This document shows positions 13,461-19,283 of a DNA stretch of 19,283 nt, piece by piece. The stretch comes from Gammaproteobacteria bacterium (lineage in GTDB: Bacteria; Pseudomonadota; Gammaproteobacteria; UBA5335; SLRW01): NCBI GenBank assembly GCA_007134115.1, contig SLLK01000063.1, positions 1-19,283 of the forward strand, given 5' to 3'. Under the pieces are notes generated by a model. It did no database searches, had not been told where the DNA came from, and was given only the letters and a program-made list of their open reading frames with translations. The stretch's first letter is position 1, and the number at the start of each line of letters is the position of its first letter. The position numbers and the translations under genes are program-made.

Positions 13461-14627
13461 ATGCGCCGGATCATTGCCCTGACCCTGATGGCTGCCATGC
13501 TGCTTGTGGTCGGCTGCGAACGCGCCGATGACGATGATGATCGCCCGGCGCTGACCGAACCCACCGACGAGCGGGCCGAGCGCGAGCGGGACCTCGACCG
13601 CGACATCGAACGGGATATAGAGACACCCGATTTCGCGCCGGAGCCTATTCTTGAACAACTCGCCATGCTCCCGGCGCCGGCATCAGCCCTGACCATTTCC
13701 CCCAATGGCCGGGTTTTTATCGCCATGACGGGCGACGATACACAGCAGATCAAGCTGGTCGAACTGCGTGCCAACGGCGAGCAGCGCCCCTACCCGGCAG
13801 AACGCTGGCATACCGGCAGTCGCAATGCCGACCGTAGCCTGTTTGCGCCGCGCGCCCTGCGCATCGACAACGCGAGCCGCCTGTGGGTCCTGGACAGCGG
13901 ACGCCAGGATGATCCCGGAATGGCCGCCGACGGCGTCAAGCTGGTGGCCATCAATCTCGGCAATGACGAGGTGGAAGAGGTCGTCCCGCTGGACACGGCG
14001 TTCCCGGCCGCCGCCAACCGGCCTGTCGATTTCGCCATCGACGGAGAACTGGGTGTCGCCTATATCGTGGATGCCGGTGAGCCGGCGCTGGTCATGGTGG
14101 ATCTCTATACCGGCGAGGTACAGCGTCTGCTGGAGAATGACGCAGCGCTGCACACGGCGGACGGGGAACGGGCAACCAACATCCGCGTCGCCCTGTCGGC
14201 CGACCTGCGCTACTTGTACTGGCAGGCAGCGGAGTCGCCGGATATCTACCGACTGGAAACAGAAGCCATGCGTTTTCCGGAAATGCCCGCCGAGGAACTG
14301 GCCACACTGGTGGAGCTGTTCGGTGAACCGCGCGCAGGCAGCGCTCTGGCCAGTGATGACGAAGGGCAACTCTATCTGGCCGGCAACACGGATGACGAGC
14401 CCGGGCTGGTCCGCTTCACGCATTTCGGCGTGCCTGAACTTCTGTTCAGCGACCCGCGGCTGGCCGGCGCTTCGGCACTGGCCGTGTCACCCGCCGGCGA
14501 TCTGCTTGTGGCTACCTCCGTGGAAGCGCCTGCCGCCGCAGAGGCGGACAGCGAGGCCGATGAGGAGCCAACCGACGATACCCCGGCCGGTCACCGGTTG
14601 TGGCGACTGGCCGGCATCACCCGCTGA
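13461..14627 (+). CDS. lipoprotein with an MRJP/yellow-like beta-propeller
   Basis: This 388-residue secreted lipoprotein has the lipobox VVGC (Cys19), followed by Glu20, so export to the outer membrane is likely. Residues 21-58 are a very charged linker (DDDDD, then repeats of ER, DR and DIE). The rest resembles the major royal jelly/yellow protein propeller family: RALRIDNASRLWVLDSG (131-147) is the typical blade motif, then PVDFAIDGELGVAYIVDAGE (188-207) and LVMVDLYTGEVQRLL. A second acidic stretch (AEADSEADEEPTDD) precedes the C-terminus. GGGAG lies 8 bases before ATG 13461; the longer frame starts inside the previous gene. Bacterial members of this family are mostly uncharacterised; ligand binding at the envelope is a guess. 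Confidence 0.8.
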   Translation: MRRIIALTLMAAMLLVVGCERADDDDDRPALTEPTDERAERERDLDRDIERDIETPDFAPEPILEQLAMLPAPASALTISPNGRVFIAMTGDDTQQIKLVELRANGEQRPYPAERWHTGSRNADRSLFAPRALRIDNASRLWVLDSGRQDDPGMAADGVKLVAINLGNDEVEEVVPLDTAFPAAANRPVDFAIDGELGVAYIVDAGEPALVMVDLYTGEVQRLLENDAALHTADGERATNIRVALSADLRYLYWQAAESPDIYRLETEAMRFPEMPAEELATLVELFGEPRAGSALASDDEGQLYLAGNTDDEPGLVRFTHFGVPELLFSDPRLAGASALAVSPAGDLLVATSVEAPAAAEADSEADEEPTDDTPAGHRLWRLAGITR

Positions 14628-14681
14628 CGCGACCGGGCTATACCATTTATTACCTTTCATGACTGCTTCAGGGGTCTATGC

Positions 14682-15758
14682 ATGAATGCCGGAGCCGGTG
14701 ACGACACCATCGAGGTGCGCAGCGACGAACAGTTTGACGAATCAGCGGTCCACGAGTACCTGCGTGCGCAGGCGCTGCCGGGCAGCGAGAAGCCCATGCG
14801 GGTGCGTCAGTTCGGGGGTGGCGCGGCCAATCTGACCTACGAACTGGATTTCGGCGATCACACCTACGTGCTGCGCCGTCCGCCTCTGGGCCCCGTGGCC
14901 AAGTCCGCGCATGACATGGGTCGTGAATACCGGGTACTCTCCGTGCTCCACAAGGCCCTGCCACAGGCGCCCCGGGCGTGGGCCTACTGCGATGACGAGA
15001 CCCTGATCGGCGCACCGTTTTTTATTATGGAACGACTGCAGGGAACGGTGGTGCGGCGGCACATGCCGGCGCATTTCGCCGATATCAAGGATGCCCCACG
15101 GCGGATGAGCGAAGCGCTGGTGGACACGCTGGCCGATTTTCACGCCGTGGATTACCGGCAACTGGGGCTGGCCGACCTGGGCAAGCCGGAAGGCTTTGTG
15201 GAGCGCCAGATCGAGGGCTGGTACCAGCGCTGGCACAAGGCGAAGGACCGCGACCTGGAGGAGATGGATACCCTGCATGCGTGGCTGCTGGAACACCTGC
15301 CGCCGGGGGACGGACCCACGCTGGTCCACAACGACTACAAACTGGACAACGTCATGTTCAGCAGTCACGACCCGGGGCGGCTGCTGGCGATTTTCGACTG
15401 GGATATGTGCACGCTGGGCGATCCATTGTGTGACGTGGGTTCACTGCTGGCCTACTGGATCGAACCGGATGACAGCCCCGAGGCCCGGCTGCTGACACCC
15501 ATGCCCGCCGACACCACCGGCTGGCTGACGCGCCGCGAGCTGGTCGAACGCTACGCGCAGCGCAGCGGCCGTGACGTCGTGCACATAGATTTCTACCACG
15601 TGCTGGGACTCTACCGGCTGGTGGTCATCCTGCAGCAGATCTACATCCGCTGGGTGCGCGGCCAGACCCGTGACAGCCGCTTTGAGGCACTGGGGGAGAT
15701 TATTCCGGCCTGTGCACGTCAGGCAGTCACTGCCAGCGAACAGCGCCTGCTGAGCTGA
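14682..15758 (+). CDS. APH-type phosphotransferase, ACAD10/ACAD11 N-domain-like
   Basis: The 358-residue protein has the protein-kinase-like fold of aminoglycoside phosphotransferases, in the branch that forms the N-terminal domain of ACAD10 and ACAD11. FGGGAANLTYEL (44-55) is the nucleotide loop and VLRRPP (63-68) carries the lysine-equivalent region. LVHNDYKLDNVMF (214-226) is the catalytic loop, with Asp218 as base and Asn223 for Mg. IFDWD (237-241) gives the metal-binding Asp239. In animals ACAD10/11 phosphorylate 4-hydroxyacyl-CoA so it can be degraded by beta-oxidation, and the crotonase and thioesterase genes in this window fit an acyl-CoA role. Drug resistance is unlikely. CAGGGG precedes the ATG. 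It ends 22 bases from the convergent GlpD-like gene. Confidence 0.87.
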   Translation: MNAGAGDDTIEVRSDEQFDESAVHEYLRAQALPGSEKPMRVRQFGGGAANLTYELDFGDHTYVLRRPPLGPVAKSAHDMGREYRVLSVLHKALPQAPRAWAYCDDETLIGAPFFIMERLQGTVVRRHMPAHFADIKDAPRRMSEALVDTLADFHAVDYRQLGLADLGKPEGFVERQIEGWYQRWHKAKDRDLEEMDTLHAWLLEHLPPGDGPTLVHNDYKLDNVMFSSHDPGRLLAIFDWDMCTLGDPLCDVGSLLAYWIEPDDSPEARLLTPMPADTTGWLTRRELVERYAQRSGRDVVHIDFYHVLGLYRLVVILQQIYIRWVRGQTRDSRFEALGEIIPACARQAVTASEQRLLS

Positions 15759-15780
15759 CCGGGAAACCGTCGTGGCCGGC

Positions 15781-16851
15781 TCATGACGCCGTCGCGGTAT
15801 CGGCTACCTTGCGCGCCAGCGCACGTGCCGTGGTCCATTTGCCCCCGTACACGCTGATCAGCCGGTCGCGGCGCTCAACCACGTATTCACGACTGATACT
15901 GCCTGGATCACTGCCATCGCCGACCAGTGGCCGGATGCCGGCGAATGAGTCAAGCACATCCGCGGCGTTCAGGGTGTCGGTAAAGTAACGGTTGTACACG
16001 CCCAGCAGATAATCGCGCTCGGCATCACTGCAGCGCGGCGGCTCCGTCAGCGGCTGCCTGACCTCGGTGGTGCCCAGTAGCGTATGTCCCTGCCACGGCA
16101 ACACGAACACCACGCGCCCGTCATCGGGATTATCCAGCAGGAAGGCACCTGGCGGCGTCCGCGCAATCACCAGGTGGCTGCCCCGCACGGCGGACAGTGT
16201 ATGGGCGGGCTCCAGGCCACTGGCCCGCAACAGCTCCGCCGCCCAGGGCCCGGCCACATTGATGACGCGATCATGCGGGTGCCACTGGTCGCCCACCCGA
16301 ACACCGCCATTCTCGCTCACCTGCGTCACCGGGGAATGCGTATACAGCCGGGCGCCGGCCTGGCGGGCCTGTTCCGCAGCCCACAGGCCCAGCGCATGGT
16401 CATCCATGCGGCCGTCATAGTAGGCAAAAGCGCCGCGCAGACCGGCCGCGGCCATGTTTGGCGCGCGCTCGAGCAACCGCGCACGCGGCACCCAGCGATG
16501 CCACCCCAGCCGCTGACGACCGGCCAGCAGATCGTATAACAACAACCCCAGCCGCAAGCGCCAGCGTGGCTGGCTGCCGCCCCGGTATACCGGTAACAGA
16601 ATCTCCAGCCGGCTGGTCAGCGCCGGCGCGGCCTCCAGCCACCAGCCGCGTTCGCGCAAGGATTCGCGCACCAGCCCCACATGCCCCTGGGCCAGATAGC
16701 GCAGGCCGCCATGCAACAGTTTGCTGGATGCCGAACTGGTGGCGCCCATCAACTCACCGCGCTCATACAGCACCGCCTGGTGGCCACGCGCGGCCAGTTC
16801 CCAGACACAGCACACGCCGTTGATACCCCCACCCACCACGGCAATGTTCAC
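15781..16851 (-). CDS. short GlpD-like FAD-dependent glycerol-3-phosphate dehydrogenase
   Basis: The 356-residue flavoprotein has the FAD fold of aerobic glycerol-3-phosphate dehydrogenase. VVGGGINGV (5-13) is the dinucleotide loop, Glu30 ends the second strand, and SSKLLHGGLRYL (42-53) is the GlpD signature. The FAGIRPLV and SVYGGKWTTARALA segments near the end match the last part of the catalytic domain. It stops there and lacks the C-terminal helical domain of GlpD (about 500 residues in E. coli), so it is a short form. The start is GTG at 16851, which overlaps the pyrD stop as GTGA, so translation is coupled. Membrane association and use of quinone are likely for the family, but glycerol-3-phosphate as substrate is inferred only. 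Confidence 0.82.
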   Translation of the reverse strand: MNIAVVGGGINGVCCVWELAARGHQAVLYERGELMGATSSASSKLLHGGLRYLAQGHVGLVRESLRERGWWLEAAPALTSRLEILLPVYRGGSQPRWRLRLGLLLYDLLAGRQRLGWHRWVPRARLLERAPNMAAAGLRGAFAYYDGRMDDHALGLWAAEQARQAGARLYTHSPVTQVSENGGVRVGDQWHPHDRVINVAGPWAAELLRASGLEPAHTLSAVRGSHLVIARTPPGAFLLDNPDDGRVVFVLPWQGHTLLGTTEVRQPLTEPPRCSDAERDYLLGVYNRYFTDTLNAADVLDSFAGIRPLVGDGSDPGSISREYVVERRDRLISVYGGKWTTARALARKVADTATAS

Positions 16852-17825
16852 GCGGGCAACTCCAGGCTACCGGTCAGTTCACCCACCGAAGACATGCCGT
16901 GTCGCTGCAGGTAATCGGCAATACCGGCGTTGATGCGCCGGCACACCAGCGGATCGTAGAAGAGCGCAGTACCTACGCCGACCGCGCTGGCGCCGGCCAC
17001 AAGAAACTCCAGGGCATCCGCGGTATCCACGATACCGCCCTGACCAATAATGGGAATGCCGTGCTCACGCGCCACCTGCCACACCTGGTGCACCTTGAGC
17101 AGGGCGATGGGCTTGATCGCCGGGCCGGACAGTCCACCCTGCACGTTGCCGATCACCGGGCGGCGCCCTTCCACGTCCACCGCCATCCCCTGCAGGGTAT
17201 TGATCACGGCGAAGGCGTCCGTGCCCGCTTCAATACACCGGCGGGCGTTGAGCTGTATATCCGTCTGGTTGGGTGACAGCTTGGTAATCAGCGGTTTGTT
17301 CGTCGCCCGGCGGCAGGCTGCGACTACGCGCGCCGACATGTCCGGGTCATTGCCGAAGGCCACGCCGCCTTCTTTTACATTGGGGCAAGAAATATTGATC
17401 TCTATGGCATCAATGGGGGAATCGTCAAAACGACGCGTCACCGCCTCGTATTCTTCCACCGTGGAACCGGAAACATTGGCGATAAACCGCGTTTCACCGA
17501 AGTCCAGCGCGGGCAGGATATTGTCGACCACATGCGCCACGCCCGGATTCTGCAAGCCGATGGCATTGAGCATGCCATCCGGGGTTTCATAGATACGGTG
17601 CGGCGGATTGCCCAGTCGCGCTTCGCCGGTGGTGCCCTTGAGACACACTGCACCCACATCACGATTGGAAAAGCCGGCGACCCGCGTATATTCTTCGCCA
17701 AACCCCACACAGCCGGACAGCAGTACGATCGGGCTGTTGAGCGTCAGCCCGCAAAAGTCGACCGTCAGCGACGACGGCAAGGTTCCGGTCGCACCGGTAT
17801 GTTCGGACAAGGGATGCTCACTCAT
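16848..17825 (-). CDS. dihydroorotate dehydrogenase, class 1B-like catalytic subunit
   Basis: The 325-residue FMN enzyme oxidises dihydroorotate to orotate in pyrimidine synthesis. Visible features: LSGCVGFGEEY (36-46), the FMN lysine CLKG (61-64), GLQNPGV (90-96), and the active-site loop EINISCPNVKEGG (142-154), in which Cys147 is the catalytic base of class 1 enzymes; class 2 enzymes use serine. NTLQGMAVD and PIIGQGGIVDTADALEFLVAGASAVGVGTAL complete the barrel. Class 1B enzymes normally work with the iron-sulfur flavoprotein PyrK, but no pyrK is adjacent; instead the next gene is a GlpD-like flavoprotein overlapping by 4 bases. The start ATG overlaps that of trmL on the other strand; the first 20 or so residues are not conserved, so a later start is possible. 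Confidence 0.88.
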   Translation of the reverse strand: MSEHPLSEHTGATGTLPSSLTVDFCGLTLNSPIVLLSGCVGFGEEYTRVAGFSNRDVGAVCLKGTTGEARLGNPPHRIYETPDGMLNAIGLQNPGVAHVVDNILPALDFGETRFIANVSGSTVEEYEAVTRRFDDSPIDAIEINISCPNVKEGGVAFGNDPDMSARVVAACRRATNKPLITKLSPNQTDIQLNARRCIEAGTDAFAVINTLQGMAVDVEGRRPVIGNVQGGLSGPAIKPIALLKVHQVWQVAREHGIPIIGQGGIVDTADALEFLVAGASAVGVGTALFYDPLVCRRINAGIADYLQRHGMSSVGELTGSLELPA

Positions 17826-18294
17826 GCTGCATGTGGTTCTCTATCAGCCGGAAATTCCACCCAATACCGGCAATATCATTCGCCTGTGCGCCAACACCGG
17901 CGCCTGGCTGCACCTGATCCGGCCGCTCGGCTTTACGCTCGATGACGCCAGTCTGCGCCGTGCCGGGCTGGATTACCATGCGCTTGCCCGGGTGCGCGAA
18001 CACGACAGTCTGGAGGATTTTATCACCGACGTCGCGCCCGCGCGCCTGTGGGCGCTGAGTACCCGCGGCCACACCCGCTACGACCGGGCCGACTTTGGCT
18101 CCAATGATGCTCTGCTTTTCGGTCCGGAAACACGGGGACTGCCGCACCCGCTGCTCCACAGCATGCCCCGCGGGCACACCCTGCGGCTGCCCATGGCAGC
18201 CGACAATCGCAGCCTCAACCTGTCCAACAGCGTCGCCGTAGTGCTCTACGAAGCCTGGCGCCGGCAGGATTTTGCCGGGGGCGACATGCCCTGA
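17824..18294 (+). CDS. trmL: tRNA (cytidine/uridine-34 2'-O)-methyltransferase TrmL
   Basis: TrmL is a SPOUT-fold methyltransferase that modifies the wobble base of certain leucine tRNAs using SAM. The 156-residue protein has the three family motifs: YQPEIPPNTGNIIRLCANTG (7-26), FGPETRGLP with the SAM loop, and LPMAADNRSLNLSNSVAVVL with the trefoil knot region. The N-terminus MLHVVLYQPEIPPNTGN matches E. coli TrmL (MLNIVLYEPEIPPNTGN), which fixes the start at 17824. AAGGG lies 10 bases upstream. Its promoter must lie inside pyrD, because the two start codons share CATG. Wobble-base methylation normally affects translation efficiency. Confidence 0.95.
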   Translation: MLHVVLYQPEIPPNTGNIIRLCANTGAWLHLIRPLGFTLDDASLRRAGLDYHALARVREHDSLEDFITDVAPARLWALSTRGHTRYDRADFGSNDALLFGPETRGLPHPLLHSMPRGHTLRLPMAADNRSLNLSNSVAVVLYEAWRRQDFAGGDMP

Positions 18295-18296
18295 AC

Positions 18297-18324
18297 CCGG
18301 GACTCAGGGAAGTGCTGATCCCGG
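18297..18324 (+). terminator. terminator-like hairpin after trmL
   Basis: CCGGGA-C-TCAG (18297-18307) pairs with CTGA-TCCCGG (18315-18324) around a 7-base loop; all ten pairs are perfect apart from one bulged C. It starts 2 bases after the trmL stop codon, a typical terminator place. There is no T run after it, so it may work poorly or depend on Rho. Confidence 0.4.
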
Positions 18325-18442
18325 CCTCGCGCCAGGCGGTGTTAAAACGAGCCCGGCCGTTTCCTAAATGCGCGGCGTGTTAGTACCATGTGCGCTTATC
18401 CACCCGGCAGTCCATGAGGACGCCAGCCAGCAGGAGACATCC

Positions 18443-18847
18443 ATGGGTTCCGACGACCGTCTGCCACGCATAGAAATCGACACCAGCGCACTGTATCGCG
18501 AGGAAACCTTCACCGATGGCGTTAATGGCTCCATCCATCGCCTGACTCCCGTGACCACCACGGGCGATACCGACAGTGAGCGCCCGGTGCGTTTTACCGG
18601 TCACACCCAGTTGATGACCAGCGCGGGCGCATTACCGCTGGCTTTCGAGATCGAGGCCGGGGACCTGGCCGAAGCCCTGGAAAAATTCCCGGACACCGCG
18701 CAACAGCAGCTCCAGCAGACCATCAAGCGCATGGAGGAAATGCGACGCGAACAGGCTTCTTCATTGTATGTGCCGGGCCAGGGCGGGGGCGGCAACCCCG
18801 CACCGGGCGGTGGCGCCGGGGGTGGTGGCGGCCTGCAGATGCCCTGA
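18443..18847 (+). CDS. orphan 134-residue protein with a Gly-rich tail
   Basis: The product has no signal peptide and no membrane segment. Residues 7-75 look like a folded beta-rich part (RIEIDTSALYREETFTDG, PVRFTGHTQLMTSAG, ALPLAFEIEAG). Residues 76-105 form a likely helix, with EALEKFPDTAQQQLQQTIKR. Residues 109-131 are a flexible tail of Gly and Pro, GQGGGGNPAPGGGAGGGGG, ending LQMP. GGAGA lies 7 bases before ATG 18443; the frame is open 25 codons further up without support. It is convergent with gpsA, with a single base between the stops. I do not recognise the family, but RBS, codon use and domain-like layout argue for a real gene. Confidence 0.7.
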   Translation: MGSDDRLPRIEIDTSALYREETFTDGVNGSIHRLTPVTTTGDTDSERPVRFTGHTQLMTSAGALPLAFEIEAGDLAEALEKFPDTAQQQLQQTIKRMEEMRREQASSLYVPGQGGGGNPAPGGGAGGGGGLQMP

Positions 18848-18848
18848 G

Positions 18849-19283
18849 TCAGCCAATCTCGGGCTTGGGCGCCGCGCTGCGCAGGGCGCGCACTGCCGTG
18901 GCCGGCGCCACGCCTTCGTACAACACGCGATAGACCTGTCCGGTGATAGGCATTTCCACGTCCAGGCGTTGTGCCACCTGCCATACGGCTGCGGCCGCCT
19001 GCACACCCTCAACCACCTGGCGGATACGGCGCTGGGCCTGCGCCACGTCAAGACCCTCGGCAAGCGCCAGACCCATGCGGCGATTGCGTGACTGATCATC
19101 TGTGCAAGTCAGCACGAGGTCACCCAGGCCGGCCAGGCCCATCAGCGTCTCTCGCGTGCCGCCCAGGGCTTCGCCCAGTCGCATCATCTCCAACAGCCCC
19201 CGGGTAATCAGCGCGGCACGGGTATTGGCGCCCAGCGACAGCCCGTCGGCCACGCCGGTGGCGATGGCCATCACATTCTTCAC
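18849..19283 (-). CDS. gpsA: C-terminal part of NAD(P)-dependent glycerol-3-phosphate dehydrogenase (GpsA), cut by the window edge
   Basis: GpsA reduces dihydroxyacetone phosphate to glycerol-3-phosphate, the first step of phospholipid synthesis, in the cytoplasm. The visible 144 residues are the C-terminal helical domain: KNVMAIATGVADGL, GANTRAALITRGL, MGLAGLGDLVLTCTDDQSRN and MPITGQVYRVLYEG all match the family. The frame continues off the right edge, where the first visible codon is an internal GTG (Val), so the true start and the Rossmann domain are outside. About 190 N-terminal residues are missing. Nearness to trmL recalls the secB-gpsA-cysE-trmL order of E. coli. The window also holds a GlpD-like enzyme for the reverse direction. 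Confidence 0.96.
   Translation of the reverse strand: MKNVMAIATGVADGLSLGANTRAALITRGLLEMMRLGEALGGTRETLMGLAGLGDLVLTCTDDQSRNRRMGLALAEGLDVAQAQRRIRQVVEGVQAAAAVWQVAQRLDVEMPITGQVYRVLYEGVAPATAVRALRSAAPKPEIG

Noticed and set aside
14638..14660. AT-rich patch before the phosphotransferase gene as promoter
   Set aside because: TATACC is present but no -35 box fits at normal spacing; too weak to list.
14682..15758. aminoglycoside resistance gene
   Set aside because: The kinase fold is that of APH enzymes, but the VLRRPP and HNDYKLDN pattern and the length fit the ACAD10/11-like branch, and no resistance context is present.
1..19283. mobile elements, CRISPR, tRNA or rRNA genes
   Set aside because: I looked for transposase or integrase frames, regular direct repeats, and cloverleaf-like segments, and saw none. 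A tRNA and covariance-model search would be needed to exclude small RNAs fully.

Overview
The window looks like ordinary chromosome from a GC-rich gammaproteobacterium. It is gene-dense, with short intergenic gaps (the longest is about 226 bases, 4584-4809). It carries the anaerobic unsaturated fatty acid pair fabA-fabB, an AcpH-type acyl carrier protein phosphodiesterase, dsbB, sixA, trmL and gpsA. All of these are typical of Gammaproteobacteria, and gpsA near trmL recalls the E. coli secB-gpsA-cysE-trmL neighbourhood. I cannot name the genus from sequence alone. I see no rRNA, tRNA, transposase, phage gene, CRISPR array or attachment site, and no obvious shift in base composition that would suggest an island.

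Layout. Bases 1-1941 (minus): fabA, fabB and the first 51 codons of a membrane-anchored protein. Bases 2132-3157 (plus): a lone GT4-type glycosyltransferase divergent from fabA. Bases 3183-4583 (minus): a sodium:alanine (AGCS) symporter. Bases 4810-5565 (plus): an uncharacterised outer-membrane barrel protein whose end overlaps acpH (minus, 5543-6178). Bases 6391-8304 (plus): an amidohydrolase of the D-aminoacylase group, preceded by a 29-base inverted repeat and a good promoter. Bases 8350-9002: a DUF2905 microprotein coupled by ATGA overlap to the histidine phosphatase SixA. Bases 9155-10489: a crotonase and a hotdog thioesterase in one unit. Bases 10680-12836: two small c-type cytochromes, a 58-residue membrane microprotein, DsbB and a SAM methyltransferase, tightly packed. 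Bases 12938-15758: a membrane protein with a degenerate zinc ribbon, an MRJP/yellow-like beta-propeller lipoprotein, and an ACAD11-like phosphotransferase. Bases 15781-17825 (minus): a class 1B-like dihydroorotate dehydrogenase followed by a short GlpD-like flavoprotein. Divergent from these is trmL (17824-18294), whose start codon overlaps that of the dehydrogenase. Then come an orphan Gly-tailed protein (18443-18847) and the 3' end of gpsA (minus, running off the window).

How the genes fit together. Much of the window touches acyl and lipid chemistry: FabA/FabB synthesis, AcpH acting on ACP, acyl-CoA handling by crotonase, thioesterase and the ACAD11-like kinase, and glycerol-3-phosphate made by GpsA and possibly oxidised by the GlpD-like protein. 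A second theme is envelope redox: periplasmic cytochromes c next to DsbB. These are neighbourhood inferences, not a proven pathway.

I did not find a clear new defence, mobile or RNA system. The points most worth a second look are the class 1B-like PyrD that overlaps a truncated GlpD-like flavoprotein instead of a pyrK, the overlapping divergent start codons of pyrD and trmL, the bacterial MRJP-like lipoprotein, the CPxD zinc-ribbon membrane protein, the DUF2905-sixA coupling, and the inverted repeat ahead of the deacylase.
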